Assembly: GCA_036490515.1 (NCBI GenBank) | Contig: DASXDU010000011.1 | Coordinates: 248,001 to 312,000, forward strand | Source: Palsa-1150 sp036490515 | GTDB lineage: Bacteria; Myxococcota_A; Polyangia; Polyangiales; Polyangiaceae | DNA length: 64,000 bases | Reading direction: 5' to 3' | Shown here: one piece after another, positions 34,144 to 42,091 of the stretch | How the letters are laid out: each line of letters starts with the position of its first letter | Position numbering within the stretch: the stretch's first letter is position 1 | Program-made: the position numbers and the translations under genes | The notes under the pieces: model-generated | Databases searched by the model: none | Seen by the model: the letters and a program-made list of their open reading frames with translations, nothing else | Told to the model about the DNA's origin: nothing

Positions 34144-34947
34144 ATGATCGTGCACATGGCCGTCGACCCGCCGAAGCAGCGGCTCTTCCGTCTCCTGCGC
34201 AGGACCGCGAAAGGCGCCCGGACGATGGGGGAGCGTTCCACGGCCGACGAGAGCGCGCTCTGGAGCGCGCACGAGCGCGCGCTGGTACGCGCGAGGGACG
34301 CCGGAGCCGCAGCCCAGCGCATCGCCTCGAGCGCCGCACGGCAGCGCTCGTCGATCGATACCGTGGCCGACCGGGCGCGCGGGCTCTCGTCGCGCGCAGC
34401 CGAGGTACAGGGCACCTTCGCGCGCGTCGTCGACGCCTTCGAACGGCTCTCGCTGGTCGCGCTCAACGCGGGGCTCGAGAGCGCGCGGCTCGGCGAGACC
34501 GAGGGCCGCCAGCTCGCGCTCGTGAGCGACGAGGTGCGCTCGCACGCGACGCGAGGCGCCGAGACGACGCGCGAGCTCGCGGGCGTGCTGACGCAGCTCT
34601 CGGGGGAGCTCTCGCACCTCGAGGGGCAGGTGGCGCAAGCGCAGGCGGTCGTGGCCGAGGTGACGCAGGACTCGGCGCGCGCGGCGGGCGCGGCGAGCGA
34701 CGCCGAGGCCGCCCTCCTCGACATCGGCGAGCGCGTGAAGAAGGCCACCGGGAGCGACCCGGAGACCGTGCGTGCCGTGGCCGAGGCGAGCGAGCGGGCG
34801 CGCGCGCTCGTGACGTCGCTGAGCGCCTTGAGCGGCAAGGTCCCCCGCACGCTCCTGATCGCCGCGCTCGGGCCGGTGCTCGCGCCGCTCGCGCGCGTGC
34901 TCGGCGACGACGAGCCCGACGAGGAAGAGCGGAGCGAGCCGAGGTAG
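34144..34947 (+). CDS. Soluble MCP-like chemotaxis signalling protein
   Basis: A 267-residue helical protein (start ATG 34144; ATG 34156 is also possible) without signal peptide, membrane segment or ligand domain. It contains the hairpin tip of methyl-accepting chemotaxis proteins (LVALNAGLESARLGETEGRQLALVSDEVRSH, compare the canonical ALNAxIEAARAGE). Long flanking helices are Ala/Glu-rich. The CheA gene starts at the next base after the stop, so the two are translated together and probably form a signalling array or complex. A sensory input is not visible. Confidence 0.8.
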   Translation: MIVHMAVDPPKQRLFRLLRRTAKGARTMGERSTADESALWSAHERALVRARDAGAAAQRIASSAARQRSSIDTVADRARGLSSRAAEVQGTFARVVDAFERLSLVALNAGLESARLGETEGRQLALVSDEVRSHATRGAETTRELAGVLTQLSGELSHLEGQVAQAQAVVAEVTQDSARAAGAASDAEAALLDIGERVKKATGSDPETVRAVAEASERARALVTSLSALSGKVPRTLLIAALGPVLAPLARVLGDDEPDEEERSEPR

Positions 34948-37029
34948 ATGTCCTCCACGTCGAGCGATCCAGAGCTCCTGCGGCTCCTGCTGCTCGAGCT
35001 GGAGCGTCACCTCGTGGCGCTCGAGGCGGAGCCGCGCGATCTGGTCCTGGTCCAGCGGGCCGTCCACGCGCTCAAGGGCAGCGCGGGCCTCGCGGGCGAG
35101 CGAGAGCTCGCGGCCGCGCTCGAGCGGCTCCACCGTCGCGTGAAGGAGGGCGAGGCAGGTGCCGCGGGCGAGGCGGCAGTCGTCGTGCGAACGGCCGTCC
35201 AGCGCCTCGCGGCCGGCGAGACCGCGATCGCCGCGCGCTGGCCCATCCCGCCCGACGACCTCGTCGCGCGCCCGCTCGACCCGCTCGTCCTCGCGCAGTA
35301 CTCCGTCGAGGTCGGAGACCGCCTCGCTCGCATCGACGACGCCCTCTCGACCGGCGGCGACCAGGTCGAAGCGATACGCAACGTCTACCGCCACCTCCAC
35401 ACGATGAAGGGCGCCGCGAGCGCGGTCGGCGACGAGCCGATGGGCTGGTTCTGCCACGGGCTCGAGGAGCGCGTGAAAGGCGCCGACTCCACCGAGACCG
35501 CGCGGGCGGCGCTCCAGGAGGTCGCCCGCTGGCGCGTCGTCCTCGGCGCCCTCCTCGACGAGCCCGACACCGCGCTCGCGACCCTGCGCGCGCGCGGACG
35601 CCCCTCGAACGTCCCCCGGAGCTCCATCCCCAGCCGTCCCTCCATCCGCTCCTTCGACTCGGACCCGCCGCGGTCCACCGCCTTCGACGAGGTGACCGCC
35701 ACCATCCGCGTCCAGGCCGTCGACGTGGACCGCCTCCTCGAGAAGTTCGACGCGATCGACCTCGTACGCGAGGGCGTCGCGGCGCGCGCCGTACGCGCCC
35801 GCGACACGGCCGAGGACGTGCGCGGTCTCCGCGCCTCGCTCGTGGAGGCGCTCCGGCTCATCGGCCCGCCGCGGCCGTGGGGCGCGCCCGCCGCGGCCCT
35901 CAGCCGCATCGAACACGTGGCCGGCGTGCTCGGCGCGCTCGGCGAGGAGCTCGACGGCGCGTCCGTGCGCCTCCAGACGAGCGACCACGCCCTGCGCGAC
36001 GAGGTGGCCGACGCGAAGAAACAGCTCTCGACGATGCGCCAGACGACCGTCGGCCGGGTCTTCGCGCGCCTCACGACCGCCGTCGAGTCCGAGGCCCGTC
36101 GCAGCGGGCGCGCCGTGATCGTGCGGACGCGCGGCGCCGACGAGACCATCGACCGCCGCATCGCCGAGCAGCTCATCGAGCCGTGCCTGCAGCTCGTCCG
36201 GAACGCCGTCGCCCACGGCATCGAGCCGCCCGAGATTCGCACGGCCCTCGGCAAGCCCCCGAGCGGCACCGTGGCCCTCGCCGCCCGCAAGCTCGGCAAC
36301 CGCCTCGCGCTCACCATCGAGGACGACGGGGCCGGCGTCGACGTCGGCGACGTGCGCGCCCGCGCCCTCGAGGCGGGCCTCGTCACGCAGGCCATCGGCG
36401 AGGCGGCCGACGACGACACGCTGCTCTCGCTCCTCTTCGTGCCGGGCTTCTCGACCCGCGAGTCGAGCGATCTGCTCGCCGGCCGCGGCATCGGCCTCGA
36501 GATCGCGCGCACCGTCGTCCAGCGCATGGGCGGCGGCATCCGCCTCTCGAGCCGCGCCGGCGAGGGCTTCAGCGCGCGCATCGACGTCCCCATCGAGAGC
36601 GGCCTCGTGACCGTCCTCTGGGTCACCGCCGGCCCCGAGGAGCTCGCGATCCCCGCGCTCAACGTGCGCCGCATCCGCCTCGCCGGCGACGACGGCGCCG
36701 ACCCCGCGCGCGTGCCGCACCTCCTCTCCTGCCTCGACGCCTCCGCCTCCGCGGTCGGGCCCTACGTCGTCGACCTCGAGCTCCAGGACGACGACGCGCC
36801 GGCCCCGCCCGTCGCCGTGGGCGTCGACTCCATCGGCCGCACCGAGGAGCTGCTCGTCCGGCCCCTCGGTCCTCTCCTCGCGGGCCTCGGTCCCTACGGC
36901 GGCGCGATCGTCCGCGGCGACGGCTCGCTGCGCCTCGCCATCGACGCCTGGGCCATCGCCCCCCGCGCGCGCGCCTTCTCGGCGGCGCGCCCCGGCGGCA
37001 GCGGTCATCCGCCCCCGAGCCGCCGCTGA
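34948..37029 (+). CDS. CheA-like histidine kinase with two Hpt domains
   Basis: A 693-residue protein. Hpt1 (about 10-70) has RAVHALKGSAG; Hpt2 (about 110-180) has YRHLHTMKGAAS. Each has the phospho-accepting His. The dimerisation/P3 region begins near VQAVDVDRLLEKFDAIDLV. The ATPase shows N-box LQLVRNAVAHGIE, G1 EDDGAGVD, FVPGFSTRE and G2 GRGIGLEIA. A CheW-like domain closes the protein (VTVLWVTAGPEELAIP onward). There is no receiver. Typical CheA has one Hpt domain. It is co-transcribed with the MCP-like gene; no CheW, CheR, CheB or CheY follows. Output target unknown. Confidence 0.92.
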   Translation: MSSTSSDPELLRLLLLELERHLVALEAEPRDLVLVQRAVHALKGSAGLAGERELAAALERLHRRVKEGEAGAAGEAAVVVRTAVQRLAAGETAIAARWPIPPDDLVARPLDPLVLAQYSVEVGDRLARIDDALSTGGDQVEAIRNVYRHLHTMKGAASAVGDEPMGWFCHGLEERVKGADSTETARAALQEVARWRVVLGALLDEPDTALATLRARGRPSNVPRSSIPSRPSIRSFDSDPPRSTAFDEVTATIRVQAVDVDRLLEKFDAIDLVREGVAARAVRARDTAEDVRGLRASLVEALRLIGPPRPWGAPAAALSRIEHVAGVLGALGEELDGASVRLQTSDHALRDEVADAKKQLSTMRQTTVGRVFARLTTAVESEARRSGRAVIVRTRGADETIDRRIAEQLIEPCLQLVRNAVAHGIEPPEIRTALGKPPSGTVALAARKLGNRLALTIEDDGAGVDVGDVRARALEAGLVTQAIGEAADDDTLLSLLFVPGFSTRESSDLLAGRGIGLEIARTVVQRMGGGIRLSSRAGEGFSARIDVPIESGLVTVLWVTAGPEELAIPALNVRRIRLAGDDGADPARVPHLLSCLDASASAVGPYVVDLELQDDDAPAPPVAVGVDSIGRTEELLVRPLGPLLAGLGPYGGAIVRGDGSLRLAIDAWAIAPRARAFSAARPGGSGHPPPSRR

Positions 37030-37050
37030 TCTGTCATCCTGTGCGGGCCC

Positions 37051-37542
37051 ATGGGTGCCCCCGTCCGCGTCGACGCCATGCGCGAGGACGACGTCCCGGC
37101 CGTCGCCGCGATGGAGGGCCCGACTCGGATGAACGAGGGGCACGTCCGCGACGAGCTGGCACGCCCGTGGTCGCGCCTGTGGGTGGCCCGGGAAGAAGGG
37201 GCCGGCGTCGTGGCGTTCGTCGTGGCGTGGCACGTCGCCGACGAGCTCCACGTCCTCAACGTCGCGACGCGCGAGGACCGCCGCCGGCAGGGCGTCGCGC
37301 GCAGGCTGCTGAGCGAGGTCGTCGCCTACGCGCGCGCCAACCGGATGAAGCACGTCCTGCTCGAGGTCCGCCGCTCCAACGTCGCCGCGATGGCGCTCTA
37401 CCGGGGCGCGGGCTTCTTCGCGATGGGCGTCCGCGCCCGCTACTACCCGGACGACGAGGACGCGGTCGAGATGGTCCTGCTCCTCGACCCCGAGACGGGC
37501 GCCGTGGTCGCGCACGAGGACGAGGTGCGCCTCGACGGTTGA
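37051..37542 (+). CDS. rimI: Ribosomal protein S18-alanine N-acetyltransferase-like (RimI) GNAT
   Basis: A 163-residue GNAT fold. DVPAVAAMEGPTRMNEG opens the domain; the acetyl-CoA loop is EDRRRQGVARRLLSE (R/Q-x-x-G-x-A/G). The C-terminal part VLLEVRRSNVAAMALYRGAGFFAMGVRARYYPDDEDAVEM is the RimI/ThrRS-like hallmark. RimI acetylates the N terminus of ribosomal protein S18; a broader amino-terminal role cannot be ruled out. It follows cheA after a 21-bp gap and may be read through. Confidence 0.85.
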   Translation: MGAPVRVDAMREDDVPAVAAMEGPTRMNEGHVRDELARPWSRLWVAREEGAGVVAFVVAWHVADELHVLNVATREDRRRQGVARRLLSEVVAYARANRMKHVLLEVRRSNVAAMALYRGAGFFAMGVRARYYPDDEDAVEMVLLLDPETGAVVAHEDEVRLDG

Positions 37543-37624
37543 CGCCCCCGCTGCCGCGCGAGGCAGCAAGAGCGCTCCGCCCCCAAGGCGCGCGGCCGGG
37601 GCGGGTGTTACACCAAGAGACCCG

Positions 37625-40354
37625 ATGAAGCGCGCGCTCTTCCTCCTCCCGCTGCTCGCGTTCGCCCTGTCCTCGCAGCGCGCGGACGCGCAGCCCGCGC
37701 GGCCCGCACCGCCCACGCCTGCGGCCACGCCGCTCGACCAGGCCCGCCAGGCGCTCGACGAGGGGCGCTTCGCCGACGCCGAGCGGCTCGCCAGGCAGGC
37801 GTCCGCCGGCGGCGGCCCGCAGAAGCTCGTCGCGCTCGCCTTCGAGGCGAAGGTCCTCGCCGCGCAGGGCAAGGTCGAGCCGGCGATCGCGATGCTCGAG
37901 CCGCAGAAGGCCGCGCAGGGACTCGGCGGGCGGCGCGTGCGCATCGAGCTCGGCGAGCTCCTCGTCCAGGCGGGGCGGCGGGCGGACGCCGAGCCGGTGC
38001 TCATGGAGTTCGCGAACGAGTACGGGAGCGACGCGATCAACGCGCAGGACGCCGAGGGCCTCGCGATGGTCGGCCGCGCGATGCACCTCCTGCGGCACGC
38101 GAAGGACGCCAACCAGGCCTACAAGGAGAGCGTCCACGCCGACGCGAGCCGCGCCGAGACGCACCTCTGGTGGGCCGCGCTCTTCCAGGACTACTTCGAC
38201 CCGGGCGACAGCGAGGCCGAGCTCAAGGAGGCGCTGAAGCTCGCGCCGCGCAGCGCGGACGCGATGGTCGCCCTGGCGCGCCTCAAGCTCGACGAGGCGT
38301 TCGACTTCGACGCCGCGGAGAAGCTCGTCGCCGACGCGCTCGCGATCGACCCGAAGCACACCGGCGCCCTCGCCGTCCGCGCGGGCGTGGCGCTGCGCGA
38401 CGGGGACCTCGACAAGGCCAACGCCGCCATCGACGCGGGGCTCGCCATCGACCCGGCCGACCTCGAGCTCCTCTCGCTCCGCGCGACGGCGCACTACCTC
38501 GCCGACGACCCCGCGGGCTTCGACGCCGCGAAGAAGGCCATCTTCGCGCACGACAAGGAGTTCAGCCGCGCGTACGGCATCATCGGCGAGTACGCCGAGT
38601 GGGAGCACCGCTACGACGACGTCATCGCGATGATGAAGGACGCCGTCGCGCTCGACCCGAAGGACGGCAAGGCCTGGGCGCAGCTCGGCATGTGGCAGAC
38701 GCGCGCCGGGCAGGAGCAGGAGGGCGTGAAGTCGCTCGAGGAGTGGTGGAGGCACGACCACTTCGACGTGCGCGCCTTCAACACGCTCGAAAAGCTCTAC
38801 AAGCAGTGGATCCCCCAGGACTACGAGTCGAAGACCGAGGGCATCTTCGACATCCGCTACCCCAAGGGCGAGCGCGCCGTCCTCGAGCGCTACGCGCCCG
38901 ACCTCCTCGGCGAGGCGTGGGGGCGCATGAAGATCCACTACATGTTCACGCCGACGGTCCCCGTGCACGTCGAGATGTACGAGAGCCGCGACCACTTCAG
39001 CGTCCGGACGAGCGGCCTTCCGAACATCGGCATCCAGGGCGTCTGCTTCGGGCACGTCGTGGCCGCGATGAGCCCCGCGAGCGAGCCGTTCAACTGGGGC
39101 AACGTCCTCTGGCACGAGCTCGGGCACGTCTTCGCCATCCAGCTCTCGAAGAACCACGTGCCGCGCTGGTTCACCGAGGGCCTCAGCGAGTACGAGACGA
39201 TGATCCGCCGGCCCGAGTGGCGGCGCAGCCTCGACCCGGAGCTCTACACGGCGCTGAAGAAGAACGCCCTCCCGAGCGCGGTCGACATGAACCGGGTCTT
39301 CACGCACGCCGACAGCGCGCTCGACGTCACGGTCGCCTACTACGCCGCCAGCCAGATGGTGGCCTTCACGGCCGAGCAGTTCGGCTTCGACAAGATCTCG
39401 CGCGCGCTCGCGCTCTGGGGCCAGGGCAAGCGCACGCCCGCCGTGCTGCGCGAGGCGTTCGGCGTCGCGCCAGAGGAGTACGACGCGCGCTACCGGGCGT
39501 GGGAGTCGGCGCGCCTCGCGCGGTACGACCGGCAGTACATGTTCACGCTCAAGCCGAAGCCGCTCGACGAGGCGAAGGCCGCGGCGGCCGCCGCCCCGAA
39601 GAGCGCGGCCGCGCACGACGCGTACGCGCTGGCGCTCCTTCACGCGCACAAGGCCGACGACGCGGGGCAGGAGCTCGCGGCGGCGCTCGCCACGGACCCG
39701 AACGACCAGGACGCGCACTACCTCTCGGCGCTGGTCGCGGCCAAGACGCACGACGCCGCGGGGCAGGAGAAGCACCTGCGCGCCATCCAGGCCGCGGGCG
39801 GCGACGGCTACGTCGTCGAGATGGGTCTCGCCGAGGTGGCCGAGAACGCGAAGGACCGGGCGCGCGAGCACAACGCGCTGGTCGCGGCGCACCGGTTCGA
39901 CCCGACGCAGCCCGATCCGGTGCGCGGCCTCTTCGACGTCGCGACCGAGGAGAAGCGCGACGCCGACGCGCTCGAGGCCCTCCGCATCCTCGCCCCGCTC
40001 GACCAGCACGACCGGCGCACGTGGCACCTGCTCCTCGCGAAGCTCGTCGAGGGCAAGCAGTGGAACGAGGCCCGCCGCGTGGGCGAGGCGGCGATGTTCG
40101 TCGACGTCGAGAGCGCCGACACGCACGTGAACTACGCGCGCGCGCTCGCCGAGACGGGCGACCACGCGAAGGCCGCGTTCGAGCTCGAGAGCGCGCTCCT
40201 CTGCGAGTCCAAGCCGCCGGAGAAGGCGGAGGCGCACGCGCTGCTCGCCCGCGAGAAGCTCGCCCTCGGCGACGCGCCGGGCGCGAAGGCCGAGCGGGAC
40301 GAGGCGCTGAAGCTCGACCCGAGCAACGCGACGGCGAAGGGGCTGAAGCTGTAG
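37625..40354 (+). CDS. TPR-rich periplasmic metallopeptidase-like protein (peptidase MA family)
   Basis: A 909-residue exported protein (signal peptide LFLLPLLAFALSSQRADAQ). Residues 35-380 and 650-900 are tetratricopeptide-like repeats (for example LDQARQALDEGRFADAERLARQA). Between them is a gluzincin-like zinc domain: motif LWHELGHVFAIQLSK, then WFTEGLSEYE with the third ligand Glu. Whether it is an active peptidase or a scaffold is not known. It probably works in the periplasm or on the cell surface. Long helical repeats suggest a structural or adaptor role. Its gene starts 82 bp after rimI. Confidence 0.75.
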   Translation: MKRALFLLPLLAFALSSQRADAQPARPAPPTPAATPLDQARQALDEGRFADAERLARQASAGGGPQKLVALAFEAKVLAAQGKVEPAIAMLEPQKAAQGLGGRRVRIELGELLVQAGRRADAEPVLMEFANEYGSDAINAQDAEGLAMVGRAMHLLRHAKDANQAYKESVHADASRAETHLWWAALFQDYFDPGDSEAELKEALKLAPRSADAMVALARLKLDEAFDFDAAEKLVADALAIDPKHTGALAVRAGVALRDGDLDKANAAIDAGLAIDPADLELLSLRATAHYLADDPAGFDAAKKAIFAHDKEFSRAYGIIGEYAEWEHRYDDVIAMMKDAVALDPKDGKAWAQLGMWQTRAGQEQEGVKSLEEWWRHDHFDVRAFNTLEKLYKQWIPQDYESKTEGIFDIRYPKGERAVLERYAPDLLGEAWGRMKIHYMFTPTVPVHVEMYESRDHFSVRTSGLPNIGIQGVCFGHVVAAMSPASEPFNWGNVLWHELGHVFAIQLSKNHVPRWFTEGLSEYETMIRRPEWRRSLDPELYTALKKNALPSAVDMNRVFTHADSALDVTVAYYAASQMVAFTAEQFGFDKISRALALWGQGKRTPAVLREAFGVAPEEYDARYRAWESARLARYDRQYMFTLKPKPLDEAKAAAAAAPKSAAAHDAYALALLHAHKADDAGQELAAALATDPNDQDAHYLSALVAAKTHDAAGQEKHLRAIQAAGGDGYVVEMGLAEVAENAKDRAREHNALVAAHRFDPTQPDPVRGLFDVATEEKRDADALEALRILAPLDQHDRRTWHLLLAKLVEGKQWNEARRVGEAAMFVDVESADTHVNYARALAETGDHAKAAFELESALLCESKPPEKAEAHALLAREKLALGDAPGAKAERDEALKLDPSNATAKGLKL

Positions 40355-40362
40355 GAGGCCAA

Positions 40363-40436
<74 letters not shown>

Positions 40437-40528
40437 AGGAGCGGAGTGCGCGCGCCGCGCAGGGTCAAGGACGAACGCGCGTCGTCGGGTCGCGGGGCCG
40501 AGGGTCCCGCGTTCACGGACGGTTCGAC

Positions 40529-40837
40529 GTGAAGGCCGCGCGATCGCGCCTGGCATCCCTCGTGAATGGGCCGCGGCCCGTGCGAGCCCTCCTGCCCGTC
40601 GTCGCGATCGTCCTGCTCGGAGTCCCGGCGTGCTTCGAGGTCGACAACGCGCGCGACCCAGCCCTCGCGCGCGGGGCGCGAGATCTCGCGTGCCGCGCGT
40701 CGGAGCTCGAGGTGGTGCGTCGCGACGACCTCGGGGCCGACGTCATGGAGGTCCGCGGCTGCGGCCACGTCGTCCTCTACGCGTGCCCCCGCGACGCGCG
40801 CTTCGCCTGCTCGCCCGCGGGAGCGCCCGCCTCCTGA
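40529..40837 (+). CDS. Small cysteine-containing lipoprotein, hypothetical
   Basis: A 102-residue protein from GTG 40529; a second GTG near 40562 would also give a signal peptide. The signal segment VRALLPVVAIVLLGVPAC has a lipobox (VPAC). The mature ~70 residues contain further Cys (LACRASELEV, EVRGCGHVVLYACP, RFACSPAG), suggesting two disulfides. No domain is known to me. Small Cys-rich lipoproteins of this type recur in myxobacteria. The gene ends just before the 42-bp tandem array. Confidence 0.6.
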   Translation: MKAARSRLASLVNGPRPVRALLPVVAIVLLGVPACFEVDNARDPALARGARDLACRASELEVVRRDDLGADVMEVRGCGHVVLYACPRDARFACSPAGAPAS

Positions 40838-40852
40838 GTGGGCGCCTACGCC

Positions 40853-41182
40853 CTCATCGAGAGGATGCGCCCCCTCGAAGTGGGAGCCTCTTCCCTCGTC
40901 GAGAGAACCCTCCCCCTCGAAGTGGGAGCCTTCCCCCTCGTCGAGAGAACCCTCCCCCTCGAAGCGGGACCCTCCCCCCTCGTCGAGAGACCCCCCCCTC
41001 TCGAAGCGGGACCCTCCCCCGCCGTCGAGAGAGCCCTCCCCCTCGAAGCGGGAACCTCTCCTCTCGTCGAGAGAGCCCTCCCTCTCGAAGCGGGACCCTC
41101 TCCCCTCGTCGAGAGAGCCCTCCCTCTCGAAGCGGGACCCTCCCCCGCCGTCGAGAGAGCCCTCCCCCTCATCGCAGGAGCG
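40853..41182. repeat. Tandem array, 42-bp unit made of two 21-bp halves
   Basis: CTCGAAG recurs at 40874, 40916, 40958, 41000, 41042, 41084 and 41126, with a degenerate copy (CTCATCG) at 41168: exactly 42 bp apart without indels. Each unit divides into halves beginning CTCGAAG and CTCGTCGAGAG, so the underlying period is 21 bp (about 15 units). All frames are open through it; none has a convincing gene. The array ends in CGCAGGAGCG (41173-41182). The remaining bases to 41390 are leader of the next gene. Confidence 0.9.
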
Positions 41183-41234
41183 AGCCCCGCGAAAAATAGT
41201 TCTCCAATCCTGTCGCCGGGTTGCGCGGAGTCAT

Positions 41235-41345
41235 GTCGATTTCCGCCTCCGGACACGGCGAAAGCCCGAACCCGCGGGACTGTGTTCATAGGAGGGAAAG
41301 AAAATCCCAGGCACGACGCCCGGAGCGCGGTTGCTCCGGACGGGC
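41235..41345 (+). promoter_or_regulatory. Leader of the 41391 gene: GTCGATTTCCG motif and hairpin
   Basis: GTCGATTTCCG (41235-41245) equals the minus-strand motif at 9753-9763 in front of the paralogue. A hairpin CCCGGAGC ... GCTCCGG lies at about 41318-41345 in the 5' leader. An AAGGAG-type ribosome binding site (41376-41383) precedes the start. No promoter hexamer is certain. Confidence 0.45.
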
Positions 41346-41390
41346 CGCGCGTCGGCGGCGGTGCGCCCTCCCAGAAAGGAGAGAAGTACC

Positions 41391-41948
41391 ATGTCTAGTA
41401 CCACGTCCAAGGCACCCCAGGCGGTCACCTTGGCGCAGCTGCAGGCGCTCATCGCGGGCCTGCAGTCGCAGCTCCCCAGCGGGTCGTTCCTGCTGGGGGG
41501 GCAGACGTACACGTCGGCGGCGCTCGTTTCGGCCTTTCAAGGCACGATCGCAGCGCTGGCGGCGCTGACGGCTGCCCATGCGGGCGTCACGGTGGCGTTG
41601 GCGGCGTTCCAGGCGGCGCTTGCGAAGACGGGTCCGTTGTCCAGGGCCCTGAAGCGCACGCTCCAGGAGCAGTACGCCAACGCACCCGATACGCTGGCGC
41701 TGTTCGGTCTGAAACCCCGCAAGGTTCCAGCACCGCGCACGGCAGCGGAGATCGCGGCCGCCGCGGCCAAGGCGAAGGCCACGCGCGAAGCGCGTGGGAC
41801 GACGAGCAAGAAACAGAAGCTCGCCGTCACGGGGAACGTGACCGGTGTGACCATCATGCCGACCACGACCCCGGCTCCTTCGCCGGAGCCGTCCGCACAG
41901 CAGGCGCCTGCCACTCCGTCCGCGACCCCCCCGGTCGCGGGCAAGTGA
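41391..41948 (+). CDS. Small Lys/Ala-rich protein, paralogue of the 9137 gene; function unknown
   Basis: A 185-residue protein from ATG 41391, supported by AAGGAGAG seven bases upstream. The order of motifs matches the 9137-9661 protein: LQALIAGLQSQLPSG, LGGQTYTSAALVSAF, helical Ala-rich middle, LALFGLKPRKVPAPRTA, then AAKAKATREARGTTSKKQK. It ends in a Pro/Thr/Ala tail (TPAPSPEPSAQQAPATP). There is no signal peptide. The basic Lys/Ala segment suggests nucleic-acid binding, but this is unproven. Upstream is a 21-bp-period array, downstream a strong terminator, so the gene is a single-gene transcript. Confidence 0.75.
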   Translation: MSSTTSKAPQAVTLAQLQALIAGLQSQLPSGSFLLGGQTYTSAALVSAFQGTIAALAALTAAHAGVTVALAAFQAALAKTGPLSRALKRTLQEQYANAPDTLALFGLKPRKVPAPRTAAEIAAAAAKAKATREARGTTSKKQKLAVTGNVTGVTIMPTTTPAPSPEPSAQQAPATPSATPPVAGK

Positions 41949-42023
41949 CGGCGCTGCGCTAGCCGCGCGATCGAACCACGGAGGCCTGTGCAATCCCTCC
42001 GCGGTCCGACGCGCGGTCACCGA

Positions 42024-42075
42024 AGGGCCCGGGAAGCGCCGAACAGGAAGCGGCGCCTCTCGGGCCCTTTTTTTT
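42024..42075 (+). terminator. Intrinsic terminator of the 41391 gene
   Basis: Stem AGGGCCCGGGAAGCGCCG (42024-42041) and CGGCGCCTCTCGGGCCCT (42051-42068) around loop AACAGGAAG, followed by a run of T to 42075. The only classic rho-independent terminator seen in the window; it separates the gene from the convergent ggt gene. Confidence 0.9.
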
Positions 42076-42091
42076 GGTCGATGAAGCGGAG

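Noticed and set aside
34117..34947. Complete chemotaxis operon
   Set aside because: Only the MCP-like and CheA genes are present; no CheW, CheY, CheR, CheB or CheD genes lie in the window.
32887..38112. Long minus-strand frame opposite the MCP-like and cheA genes
   Set aside because: Only its last ~410 codons (the GH5 lipoprotein from ATG 34119) have family motifs and a signal peptide; the rest is a shadow.
40838..41398. Open frame coding for 14-residue repeats (VERALPLEAGPSPL) before the small Lys/Ala-rich gene
   Set aside because: All frames are open through the array, third positions are not biased to G/C as in real genes here, and the frame runs into the leader of the next gene. Treated as a non-coding array.
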